NCBI GenBank assembly: GCA_023390635.1
Contig: JAEWCM010000170.1
Coordinates: 1 to 25,721, forward strand
Reading direction: 5' to 3'
DNA from: Bacillota bacterium
GTDB lineage: Bacteria; Bacillota; Desulfitobacteriia; Desulfitobacteriales; Desulfitobacteriaceae
Length of the DNA: 25,721 nucleotides
The translations under genes were made by a program, and so were the position numbers. Position 1 is the stretch's first letter; the number at the start of each line of letters is the position of its first letter. Below the pieces are notes generated by a model, which had not been told where the DNA came from, did not search any database, and saw only the letters and a program-made list of their open reading frames with translations. Of this stretch, positions 16,216 to 23,085 are shown piece by piece.

Positions 16216-17103
16216 TTACCACTCCCGTTGTTTACAGAAGTCTCTGAACAGGGGGATGGCAGGATTGTGATTCTCGGCAGACCAGGTAAGGACAAAATCT
16301 TCATAGGCTTTTTCGCTGTCCACATCGACATAAATAACGGATTGGTGGCCGTTTATCTTAAATGATCTGGGGATGGGGGCAATACCCATACCGGCCGAAG
16401 CCATGGCAATCGTTACGTCATAATGATCGACCAGCTTGGCGTTTTTCATGTCAAATCCGGCTTCACTCAGACGCTCATGAATTCTGCGCATGCTTTTTAC
16501 AGCATGCTGATCATTGCTCATAATAATTTTTTCGTTTTTCAGAAGATCCGGTTTAATCTTCGCGTACTTGGACAGGGGACCGGTTTTAGAAACGGCGACC
16601 GCTACATAATCACGAAATAGAAAGATGCTTTTAAGCACGGCAATGTCCAGCACTTCGGCCTGTTCGGTGAACAGAACATCCAGGCTCCCGTCAATCACTT
16701 CCGACGTTAACTTTCCCCAGCCCCCTACTTTAACATCAATTTCAATCTGAGGGTATTCAAGGTGAAAGGTCTGAATCAATTCACTGATATTGGCCCATTC
16801 GGTGGGGCCGTGATAGCCGATGGACAAATAATTGCTGGCGGAAAGGCTGATCTTTCTGGCTTCCGCTTTTACCTTATCATAACAATCAAGCATATGGATA
16901 AAGCCGCTTTGCACCGCTGCTCCCGCCGGGGTCAATTCGACTTTATGCCGGGTTCGATAGAATAATTTAGTGCTGAATTCTTCTTCAATAGCATTAATTT
17001 TGACACTCATGGCTGGCTGGGAAATAAACATTTCCTTTGCTGCCATGGAAAGATTTAAATGTTTGGCAGCACTTAAGAAACATTTAATGTCAAAAAAATC
17101 CAT
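16216..17103 (-). CDS. LysR-family transcriptional regulator
   Basis: 295 residues. The N-terminal winged HTH is typical (FFDIKCFLSAAKHLNLSMAA, then FISQPAMSVKINAIEEEF, KLFYRTRHKVELTPAG), followed by a LysR substrate-binding domain (YLSIGYHGPTEWANI, PQIEIDVKVGGWGKL, DVLFTEQAEVL, ASAGMGIAPIPRSF). The start has a modest GGGTGAG site. It is divergent from the Tat-exported reductase gene across 226 nt, the standard LysR layout, so it probably controls the reductase and FMN lipoprotein in response to a small molecule, perhaps their substrate. A dyad of LysR-box type lies at 17228-17245. Confidence 0.95.
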   Translation of the reverse strand: MDFFDIKCFLSAAKHLNLSMAAKEMFISQPAMSVKINAIEEEFSTKLFYRTRHKVELTPAGAAVQSGFIHMLDCYDKVKAEARKISLSASNYLSIGYHGPTEWANISELIQTFHLEYPQIEIDVKVGGWGKLTSEVIDGSLDVLFTEQAEVLDIAVLKSIFLFRDYVAVAVSKTGPLSKYAKIKPDLLKNEKIIMSNDQHAVKSMRRIHERLSEAGFDMKNAKLVDHYDVTIAMASAGMGIAPIPRSFKINGHQSVIYVDVDSEKAYEDFVLTWSAENHNPAIPLFRDFCKQREW

Positions 17104-17227
17104 TCATCTCACCCATATTCATAATAGGTTGCTTGTGAAATTAATAGTAAGTGAATTGACTGGGGTTGTCAACTGCCGGGAAGCTGATCCTGCCCCCCAG
17201 GGCAGTGGGAATAAGGTTATTATATTT

Positions 17228-17245
17228 AGTTATAACAGTATAACT
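17228..17245. promoter_or_regulatory. Candidate LysR-type operator
   Basis: AGTTATA-ACAG-TATAACT is a perfect 7-bp inverted repeat with a 4-bp spacer and fits the T-N11-A LysR box (T17230, A17242). It lies 85 nt before the reductase start, within the divergent region. No clear -35/-10 pair could be fixed around it. Confidence 0.55.
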
Positions 17246-17329
17246 GATTCAAAAAACCACAGGACCCGGATCTATGGTAGCTTATATCCAGAATCGATTA
17301 CAAAATTGAGATAAGGGGGCAACTAGAAA

Positions 17330-19108
17330 ATGGGTCTTTCAAGAAGAGACTTTCTCAGGGGAGCAACCATGGCAGCGGCCGGGCTGGCATTACCTTCCAT
17401 GCTCAGCGGTTGTTCAACCGCCGCTACCTCCGCCGAAGAAAAACCGGCGGCTGCCGGCTCGGAGAAGAGCTCAAAGAATCAAAAGTGGTATGATGAAGCA
17501 TATTTTAAAAAACCGGCAGCCATTACCGATATCAAAGAGACGGTGGAAGTGGATGTGGTGGTGGTAGGCGCGGGAAACGGGGGATGCGTGGCTGCTGTCA
17601 GCGCTGCCGACCTCGGAGCAAAAGTAGCCTGGGTGGAGCAGAATGCCGGGACCATTACCTGGGCCGGGGAAATTGCCGCCCTTAATTCCAGGGTAGCTAA
17701 GGAAAAATTTGGCGTATCCTACAGTGAAGAAGAAAAGAACAAAATCGTTAATGATATTTGCCGCTATGGCAGTTATGAAGTGGATCAGCGTTTAGTTAAA
17801 TTATGGGCCGACAATTCAGGCAGGACCATGGATTGGTTCGTTGACAAGATGGAGGCCAAGAGCATTCATATGTTCCTGGAGACGGATGTATACAAAAGTA
17901 ATGTCTATACATCACTCCCCGTCACTCACACCGTTTACAAAGGGGAGTTCAAGGAACTGGGCCCCAACCAGATGGGGTCGCAAATCGCTAATCCGACCTG
18001 GGTCACCTATGCCGATGAATTAGGCGTGAAGAAATATTTCGAGCATACGGCTCAGCAGCTGGTGCAGGACGGCAGCGGCAAAGTCACCGGCATCATTATC
18101 CAACGCAAAAAGGACAAAGCCTATGTGCAGATCAATGCAGCCAAAGGGGTTATTTTATCCACTGGAGGATACTCGGCCAATCCGGAGATGATGGATGCGC
18201 TGCGCTATCGCTGTAAAGACAGTATCGTCAACAATCTGGGCAGCTCCGGGCATAATGGGAACGGCATTAAGATGGCGATGTGGGCCGGTGCCGCCGTCGA
18301 CCGCAATCACGGCGGGGGAGTGGCCTTTAACCGGGCGGCGGTGGACGAGGATCACCATGTCGGCGAACCCTATACGAATGGCCTGGATGATATCTGGTGG
18401 CCCGGAAGCCAGCCCTGGCTGAAAGTCAATACCCAGGGCGAGCGGTTTATGAATGAAAACGGCCCTTATGACTATCAGATATACGGAGGGATCACCCAGC
18501 CCAAGAAATTCTGGTTCCAGATTTTTGATTCAAATTATTGGGATGATGTGAACGCCTTTCATACCACGATTTGTTCCCGTTTGGTCGCGGCCAAGGGAGC
18601 GCGCAACTCGGAAGTTCTGCCCGGAGTCCATCCTTGCCAGACCAAGGAGGAATTTGATTCGGTCTTTATGGCCCCGGCGTTAAAAAGCGGCAAGCTGAAA
18701 AAGGCCGACACTCTGGAGGATTTGGCCAAGCAGCTCGGCCTCCCTGCCGATGCTTTGCAGGCGACGGTGAAGCAATATAATCAAAATGCGCAAAATGGCT
18801 TGGATGCAGATTTCGGCAAGGAGGCCGGTAAACTTCGCCCGGTAGCTCAGGGGCCCTTCTATGGGATCGCTATCGGCAACTGGTTATTGTGCACCTTTAA
18901 CGGGGTGAGGATCAATACGAATCTGCAAGCCATCAATGAGGACGGGGCCTCTATCGCCGGGTTGTATATCACAGGAAATGACAGCGGCGGATTCTTTGCC
19001 AACAGTTATCCTGAATACTATGGTGGATTAGCCCATGGCAGAACGACCTGTTTCGCACGTTTGGCGGCTTTGCATGCGATAACCGGCTCGATTTATGAAA
19101 CGAAATAA
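17330..19108 (+). CDS. Tat-exported FAD-dependent reductase, flavocytochrome c/fumarate-reductase-like
   Basis: 592 residues. SRRDFL (4-9) followed by a hydrophobic stretch is a Tat signal, and LSGC (25-28) looks like a lipobox, so the mature enzyme may be a lipoprotein on the outer face of the membrane. A FAD Rossmann motif VVVVGAGNGGCVAA starts near residue 76, and the C terminus has the second FAD segment (IAGLYITGNDSGGFFAN, then GGLAHGRTTCFARLAALHA). The family reduces fumarate, urocanate, methacrylate or aromatic acrylates with electrons from menaquinol or partner flavoproteins. The usual fumarate-reductase ending GGVHGANRLGG is replaced by GGFFANSYPEYYGG, so the substrate is probably not fumarate. 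AAGGGGG (17313-17319) precedes the start. It forms a pair with the FMN-binding lipoprotein 47 nt downstream. Confidence 0.9.
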   Translation: MGLSRRDFLRGATMAAAGLALPSMLSGCSTAATSAEEKPAAAGSEKSSKNQKWYDEAYFKKPAAITDIKETVEVDVVVVGAGNGGCVAAVSAADLGAKVAWVEQNAGTITWAGEIAALNSRVAKEKFGVSYSEEEKNKIVNDICRYGSYEVDQRLVKLWADNSGRTMDWFVDKMEAKSIHMFLETDVYKSNVYTSLPVTHTVYKGEFKELGPNQMGSQIANPTWVTYADELGVKKYFEHTAQQLVQDGSGKVTGIIIQRKKDKAYVQINAAKGVILSTGGYSANPEMMDALRYRCKDSIVNNLGSSGHNGNGIKMAMWAGAAVDRNHGGGVAFNRAAVDEDHHVGEPYTNGLDDIWWPGSQPWLKVNTQGERFMNENGPYDYQIYGGITQPKKFWFQIFDSNYWDDVNAFHTTICSRLVAAKGARNSEVLPGVHPCQTKEEFDSVFMAPALKSGKLKKADTLEDLAKQLGLPADALQATVKQYNQNAQNGLDADFGKEAGKLRPVAQGPFYGIAIGNWLLCTFNGVRINTNLQAINEDGASIAGLYITGNDSGGFFANSYPEYYGGLAHGRTTCFARLAALHAITGSIYETK

Positions 19109-19155
19109 ATGCTGCAGTATTTATTGATTTGACTGGAAAAGGAGAAAATTTACTC

Positions 19156-19581
19156 ATGAGAAAAATAGGGATAAAAAAGATAGCAGCCATGATGCTAGGC
19201 CTGATGTGTTTGGCTGTGCTGGCCGGCTGCGGCACCGCCGGTACCCCTGACGCTGGCACAGACAAGGGGAGTGGCAATGGGGGAAACGGTGATAAGCAAA
19301 GCGCGGAAACAGGGTATAAGGACGGTACTTATGAAGGAAAAAGCCCTAACGGCATTGACGGGGAAATCGTCGTTTCCGTGGAAGTGGCAGGGGGAAAAAT
19401 CACCAATGTCAAGGTAGTTACCCAACATGAGACAGAGGGGATCGGTTCAATGGCCGTGGAGCAGCTGCCCGGTAAAATTGTAGAAGCCCAATCCACGGAA
19501 ATGGACAATGTTTCCGGTGCCACTGTATCATCCACAGCTATCAAAGAAGCGGTGAACGATGCTCTGAGCCAGGCAAAATAG
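19156..19581 (+). CDS. FMN-binding domain lipoprotein
   Basis: The ATG at 19156 follows AAGGAGA (19139-19145). The product is 141 residues: a lipoprotein signal with lipobox LAGC ending near residue 25, a Gly/Asp/Ser-rich linker, and one FMN_bind domain from YKDGTYEGKSP to the end. DNVSGATVSSTAIKEAV contains the SGAT-type motif whose Thr or Ser takes FMN covalently in NqrC/UrdA-type proteins. In single-chain reductases such as UrdA this domain is fused to the FAD domain; here it is a separate membrane-anchored electron carrier for the preceding reductase. Confidence 0.93.
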   Translation: MRKIGIKKIAAMMLGLMCLAVLAGCGTAGTPDAGTDKGSGNGGNGDKQSAETGYKDGTYEGKSPNGIDGEIVVSVEVAGGKITNVKVVTQHETEGIGSMAVEQLPGKIVEAQSTEMDNVSGATVSSTAIKEAVNDALSQAK

Positions 19582-19607
19582 CCCTATCTTTTCCCAAGTT
19601 TAAATAC

Positions 19608-19647
19608 AGAAGGGGTTATTCGCACATAGATGCGCATAACCCCTTCT
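19608..19647. terminator. Long hairpin between convergent genes, likely bidirectional terminator
   Basis: AGAAGGGGTTAT (19608-19619) and ATAACCCCTTCT (19636-19647) pair perfectly, and CGCA/TGCG extends the stem after one mismatch, with a 6-nt loop. No U-tract follows on either strand, so intrinsic termination is likely but not certain. Confidence 0.6.
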
Positions 19648-19723
19648 CAACAGTGCATGTAACTACTTAGCTAGAGTTTTCTTACAAAAATCGTTCAAGT
19701 TCCTTCTCTAACAAAGCGCCCTT

Positions 19724-20239
19724 TCAATCTCCCTGCCCGTGGTGATGGTGATCGTGGTCGCAGTGAGTGGCGGCAATCTGCTCCCCTTCCTCAGTCAGGG
19801 CTATGCTGCCCAACTCCAGCACCGGGGTATTGCCCAAAAAGTTGGGTTTGGAGGCCCCCTCCGCTACCGTTGCGCAGAAATACTCATAGAGCGCGCTTGC
19901 CTTGTACTCCTCATAACCGTAATCGTCCAGAGGAATGTCGTAATCCAGGGTGATCAGGCCCAAGTCTTCCAGCCTTTGCAAGAAGGCTCCGGTCTCTTTG
20001 ACCGTCTTCATGTCGTCGGTTGCCGAGCGTAGGAAAACCGGCGCCAGGGCGGTGGAGATAAAATCCTCCTCCCGGCTGTCCTTTATCGTGAACTGGGCCA
20101 CGGGCAAATAATGGCTGTGGCCCAATTGATGGAGAAAGTCCTTTTGGTTTTCCGTCACCTCAACCGGCGCGGCAGGGGCATCGGCCTGGCGGGGGTGTTC
20201 ATGGTTGCAGCCGCAGCCGCAGTGTTCGTCGTGTGGCAT
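19724..20239 (-). CDS. His/Cys-rich putative metal-binding protein, 171 aa
   Basis: The start chosen is the ATG ending at 20239, with AGGAG (complement of 20247-20251) 7 nt upstream; a longer frame lacks a site. The N terminus is HDEHCGCGCNHEHP and the C terminus HCDHDHHHHGQGD, so both ends could bind Ni, Zn or Cu. Between them is a soluble helical domain (FLHQLGHSHYLPVAQFTI, LAPVFLRSATDDMKTVKETGAFLQRLEDLGLITLDYDI, YEYFCATVAEG) with winged-helix flavour. I do not recognise a named family. A metallochaperone, storage or metal-sensing role is inference from composition. Confidence 0.82.
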   Translation of the reverse strand: MPHDEHCGCGCNHEHPRQADAPAAPVEVTENQKDFLHQLGHSHYLPVAQFTIKDSREEDFISTALAPVFLRSATDDMKTVKETGAFLQRLEDLGLITLDYDIPLDDYGYEEYKASALYEYFCATVAEGASKPNFLGNTPVLELGSIALTEEGEQIAATHCDHDHHHHGQGD

Positions 20240-20425
20240 TGTTATTCTCCTGTCCTTTTGATTTGATGGAACTATCATACACAAAGGGAGGAAGAAAGTC
20301 CACATCCATGTGCACCGCCAGGAGGCGAAAGGTTGCCAATCCGGCAGGCTTCAGCTAAAATAAATGATGACACGGTTGCAGTCGCAGCCGCTGTCGTGAT
20401 CGCATCCGGCAGGGAGGACAACACT

Positions 20426-20677
20426 ATGGGAAAATTTATATCGTATGAAAAACTGTCCAAGAAGAAGCAGCGGGAGCTGGACGCCAAACGGCGGGGAGAC
20501 TGGGGCGGGATCAATCCTGTGACCCGCAGACCGGCGAGTCCCAAAGCCTACAACCGCAAAAAGGCACGGAAATGGAGTGATGAATCTTCCATGACCGTGC
20601 CTTTTGCTTATATCCGGCTTGTTGTCTGGGAGCCCCGGCTTCACGGATTCCGTTCTGATGACTCTGGGGAATATTGA
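20426..20677 (+). CDS. Small basic protein, 83 aa, possibly with an aberrant C terminus
   Basis: The ATG at 20426 follows GGGAGGA (20412-20418) by 7 nt. The first ~60 residues (MGKFISYEKLSKKKQRELDA, then RGDWGGINPVTR and YNRKKARKW) look like a short conserved Firmicute protein of unknown function, very rich in Lys and Arg. From about residue 65 (position 20620) the frame runs antisense through the XRE fragment at 20622-20750, so the last 20 residues (RLVVWEPRLHGFRSDDSGEY) are probably accidental read-through after a rearrangement. Confidence 0.65.
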   Translation: MGKFISYEKLSKKKQRELDAKRRGDWGGINPVTRRPASPKAYNRKKARKWSDESSMTVPFAYIRLVVWEPRLHGFRSDDSGEY

Positions 20678-20750
20678 TTGCCGCGCCAACCTTTTCCCGA
20701 GTCAAATCAGCATCGTCGTGCAGTCCGCGAATACCCTCATATCTCTCCAT
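20622..20750 (-). pseudogene. N-terminal fragment of an XRE-family regulator
   Basis: From the ATG ending at 20750 the minus strand reads MERYEGIRGLHDDADLTREK then VGAAINIPQS, a recognisable HTH_3 start (..RYERIRDLREDxDLTQEQVAxALNIxQ..). After about 30 residues the similarity ends and the frame runs antisense into the small basic protein gene. No ribosome site is clear. The missing second half of such a protein is found at 16140-16058 in the same orientation. Confidence 0.62.
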
Positions 20751-20834
20751 TTTTTATCACATAAAAGGATTATTGTTGATCCATAGCGAAGTACCAAGAT
20801 ATAACAACCATGTAGAAATTTATATATTGATTGA

Positions 20835-21038
20835 TCTTTTCTGGAGGTTAGTCTGAGGCATGACATTCTGTATCCAAAGCACTCTGAGATAGAAACTCTA
20901 TTGAGGATGTGCAAAAAGGAAGGATTAGCGAACCAGTACGCAAATACATACTGGTTAAGAGGAGTTAGCGAACGTGTTCGGGAAAAAGGAGTTATCGGAA
21001 ACCGTACGCAAAGGCCGCGCGTCCATGCGCGGATTTAG
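20835..21038 (+). pseudogene. Unidentified ORF fragment running into the first cassette junction
   Basis: An open frame with no good start reads EVSLRHDILYPKHSEIETLL, then MCKKEGLANQYANTYWLRGV and SERVREKG before reaching the junction at 20991; after it the frame contains only cassette-leader sequence and stops at 21036-21038. The composition is protein-like, but I cannot name the family. Two direct copies of TTAGCGAAC (20925-20933, 20965-20973) and an 8-bp inverted repeat AACCAGTA/TACTGGTT (20931-20956) lie in it. It may be the 3' end of a gene into which the cassette series inserted. Confidence 0.4.
20991..21033 (+). repeat. Cassette-leader direct repeat, copy 1
   Basis: 43 nt beginning GTTATCGGAAACC; differs at only 4 positions from 22051-22093. 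It holds the stem CCGCGC-GTCCAT-GCGCGG (21015-21032). It marks the probable left junction of the first cassette-like unit. Confidence 0.75.
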
Positions 21039-21098
21039 CGAGTTAGTTTTTGAAGTTTTTAGAATGTCATATTGGAAACAAGCAAAAGAGGAGATTCA

Positions 21099-21935
21099 AT
21101 GGAACGTATAAAAGTATTAAGTAAAAAATTTGGAAATAAAGTGAAGCCTAGTAAACGTTGGTTAAAACAAAATATAGCAGTAGTTTTTGCTGTATTGATT
21201 TTACTTTTTATGATATCTATAGTAATGACCTTTTATTTAGGTAGTTCTGTTTTTAACATTTCTCCAGGAAGAGATTTAGATGCAAAAACTTGGCTAGTCT
21301 TCTGGGGTTCTATCTTTAGTTTTATTGGAAGTCTATTTTTAGGAATGGTTGCGTTAGTTCAGACTAAGCAAGCAAATAAGCTTAGCAAAAAACTAATTAA
21401 TTTTGAAGAAGATCGAAACATTCCAATAATCGACATTCGTACAGATAGTGATATAAAAATGTTAAAAGTTAATCAAACAGAAATTGCTTTACAAATAACC
21501 TTTGATATTCGTCGTTTTAGCAAAAAGCGCAAAAATAAAACTCTGGAGCAAAACCTATCATTGGTTTTAAAAAATGTTGGGAAGACTCACATTAACTTTA
21601 TTTATCTCAGCAATTTCTCTATTACTGAACCAACGAAAGTTTCCCCAGGGTATATGGAAGGTAATGAAGTTCTTTCTCTTGCGAAACCTATTGATTATTG
21701 TACATCTGAGGCATTTATTAGAACAGATGAGGAGTTCCCAATTAATATATTGTCAAATTATCCGAATGATTTCTTGTCATGTAATAATTTATATATTGAC
21801 TTAGAGTTTGATTTAGTAACAATTAATAGACTTAATTACTCACAAAGACTTCAAATTTACGCAACGAAAAAAGGTGAAGTCTATGAAGTTATTAAAAGAT
21901 ATATTTCATGTGCTAATAAGAATATATTAATTTAA
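21099..21935 (+). CDS. Membrane protein with two N-terminal TM helices, 278 aa
   Basis: The ATG at 21099 is 5 nt after GAGGAG (21088-21093); the TTG at 21072 is less likely. A basic N terminus (KPSKRWLKQN) is followed by one TM helix (about 27-50, IAVVFAVLILLFMISIVMTF) and a second (about 64-87, TWLVFWGSIFSFIGSLFLGM), then VQTKQANKLSKKLINFEEDR and a ~170-residue beta-rich cytoplasmic domain. No catalytic motif is visible and I cannot name a family. The gene is AT-rich compared with its neighbours and sits alone in a cassette-like unit, so it is probably acquired. Two-TM proteins with a soluble domain are common among cassette and defence genes, but that is not evidence of function. Confidence 0.82.
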   Translation: MERIKVLSKKFGNKVKPSKRWLKQNIAVVFAVLILLFMISIVMTFYLGSSVFNISPGRDLDAKTWLVFWGSIFSFIGSLFLGMVALVQTKQANKLSKKLINFEEDRNIPIIDIRTDSDIKMLKVNQTEIALQITFDIRRFSKKRKNKTLEQNLSLVLKNVGKTHINFIYLSNFSITEPTKVSPGYMEGNEVLSLAKPIDYCTSEAFIRTDEEFPINILSNYPNDFLSCNNLYIDLEFDLVTINRLNYSQRLQIYATKKGEVYEVIKRYISCANKNILI

Positions 21936-21963
21936 GGGGCCGACGTCCTGTCGGCCTCTGAAT
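21931..21963 (+). repeat. GTCC-loop hairpin repeat after the two-TM gene
   Basis: GGCCGAC (21938-21944) pairs perfectly with GTCGGCC (21950-21956) around loop GTCCT, beginning at the stop codon. The context TTTAAGGGGCCG ... GCCTCTGAAT recurs at 22958-22991. It may serve as a terminator or be part of the cassette 3' region. Confidence 0.6.
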
Positions 21964-21980
21964 ATGGGGCATGGCACTTT

Positions 21981-22057
21981 ACATAATAGCGAATTTACAA
22001 AGTCTGAGAAAAGATGAATGTAGTAACCAGACTTCGCAAATTCGCAAGACGTTATCC
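21981..22057 (+). repeat. attC-like recombination site 1
   Basis: Outer box ACATAAT (21981-21987), one A, arm GCGAATTTACAAAGTCTG (21989-22006), 21-nt loop containing GATGAATG, arm CAGACTTCGCAAATTCGC (22028-22045; 16 of 18 pair), spacer AAGAC, and core box GTTATCC (22051-22057). The layout is that of integron attC (R''-L''-VTS-L'-R'). The left box is degenerate (AAT for AAC). Confidence 0.65.
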
Positions 22058-22093
22058 GAAGCTGTACGCAAAGGCCGCGCGTCCATGCGTGGA
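22051..22093 (+). repeat. Cassette-leader direct repeat, copy 2
   Basis: It starts at the GTTATCC core box of site 1 and repeats 39 of 43 bases of 20991-21033, including stem CCGCGC-GTCCAT-GCGTGG (22075-22092). Two cassette-like units thus share a 5' leader right after the recombination point. The remaining 188 nt before the next gene show no other feature I can support. Confidence 0.75.
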
Positions 22094-22281
22094 ACGGAGC
22101 GTGGTTGTCACTGCGCTGTTGCAGTAAAAGAGCATATTACCATATGTTTTATTGTATAGAATTACATTTTGCGAACCTAAATTGTAAATGATATCGGAAT
22201 TATTGCTTTCCAGTAATTCCAAGATGTTAGACGAAATAGATCCTTTGGGTTGGACAAGATCAAGGTGGAGGTGATATACAG

Positions 22282-22827
22282 ATGAGGCGGGTGCGATACC
22301 AGGTCGCATGTAGCATGGATGGCTACATTGCAGCACCGAATGATGATTTTGATTGGATTACGCCAGAACCCTCGTTCGACTTTGATGCGCTATATGCGCA
22401 ATTCGACACATTGCTGATGGGACGACGTACGTACGAGGTAGTACGCGCAACGGGCGAGAGTTTTCACGGAAAGCAAGTGATCGTTGTCTCGCGGTCGCTT
22501 CGGCCGGTGGATCATCCTGATGTTGAGATCGTGAGCGAGGGCATTGAAGTACGAATTCGAGAGCTTCGCGCGCAACCTGGTCGAGATATTTGGCTCTACG
22601 GCGGAGGAAATCTCTTCTCCCAACTTCTCGCCTGGAATCTGGTTGATACGTTCGAACCGGCGATTATACCGATTCTTCTGGGAGGAGGGGTGCAGTTGCT
22701 ACCCCCGCACGGGATAAGTCGGCGTTTGGAGCTCATCCGACACCGCGCCTATCCCAGTGGGATGCTTCTCCTCGAATATGAGGTGCAGCATGATATGGAA
22801 GGCACGAATGAATTTACTAGAGGATAG
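22282..22827 (+). CDS. Dihydrofolate reductase/RibD C-terminal-domain family protein
   Basis: 181 residues after a very strong site GGAGGTGAT (22267-22275). The fold signature is clear: RYQVACSMDGYIAAPNDDFDW (5-25), LLMGRRTYEVV (44-54), VIVVSRSL (66-73), DIWLYGGGNLFSQLL (100-114) and IIPILLGGGVQLLPP (129-143). The GGGNLFSQLL stretch is the NADPH-binding segment. Family members reduce pyrimidine or unknown substrates with NADPH; a role in trimethoprim resistance should not be assumed. It is GC-richer than the genes on either side, with different codon use, which fits an unrelated source for each cassette. Confidence 0.93.
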   Translation: MRRVRYQVACSMDGYIAAPNDDFDWITPEPSFDFDALYAQFDTLLMGRRTYEVVRATGESFHGKQVIVVSRSLRPVDHPDVEIVSEGIEVRIRELRAQPGRDIWLYGGGNLFSQLLAWNLVDTFEPAIIPILLGGGVQLLPPHGISRRLELIRHRAYPSGMLLLEYEVQHDMEGTNEFTRG

Positions 22828-22957
22828 TTATAGTGCCAAACAAAGTCACGTTTTTTTCGGGGCTTATTCCAATAGAGTCGAGAAAGTTTAAACTTCATGC
22901 CTTATTTCAAAAGTCGTTGCGACTATCTTAATCGTATATATCATAAGTAGGCGGAGG

Positions 22958-22991
22958 TTTAAGGGGCCGCCGTCCATGGCTGCCTCTGAAT
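22958..22991 (+). repeat. GTCCAT-loop hairpin repeat before site 2
   Basis: GGCCGCC (22965-22971) pairs 6 of 7 with GGCTGCC (22978-22984) around loop GTCCAT, in the same context TTTAAGGGG ... GCCTCTGAAT as 21931-21963. The 130 nt between the reductase stop codon and this repeat hold nothing else I can support. Confidence 0.6.
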
Positions 22992-23009
22992 CCGTGGGCG
23001 TATGGCATC

Positions 23010-23085
23010 GGATAACAGAGGAGTCCCGCAACTAGAGGATGATGAATGCGGTTGGGACGCTGCGGGACTCCTCAGAACGTTAAGT
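23010..23085 (+). repeat. attC-like recombination site 2
   Basis: GGATAAC (23010-23016), one A, arm GAGGAGTCCCGCA (23018-23030), 30-nt loop with GATGAATG, arm TGCGGGACTCCTC (23061-23073; perfect 13 of 13), spacer AGAAC, core box GTTAAGT (23079-23085), which fits GTTRRRY exactly. The arms are unrelated in sequence to those of site 1, while architecture and loop motif are kept. Confidence 0.75.

Larger units (their letters stand above)
22052..23079 (+). mobile_element. Putative gene cassette carrying a RibD/DHFR-like reductase
   Basis: The unit from TTATCC at the site 1 crossover to the G of the site 2 core box is 1028 nt with one gene and one recombination site. Its own left box GGATAAC (23010-23016) is the exact reverse complement of GTTATCC at its start junction, as expected if the unit was once a circle closed at this point. 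Confidence 0.68.

Noticed and set aside
20773..20805. Possible promoter TTGATC-18-TATAAC before the cassette array
   Set aside because: The -35 is weak, and no start site or leader can be tied to it; kept out as a feature although a cassette promoter would be expected somewhere here.
20924..20976. A fourth attC-like site built on AACCAGTA/TACTGGTT
   Set aside because: The loop is only 10 nt, the AGAAC spacer and GATGAATG loop motif are missing, and the stretch lies inside a protein-like open frame.
22282..22827. Calling the reductase a trimethoprim-resistance DHFR
   Set aside because: The sequence is of the RibD C-terminal-like branch (SMDGYIAAPNDD, GGGNLFSQLL), not of the DfrA/DfrB families, and cassette location alone is not evidence of resistance.
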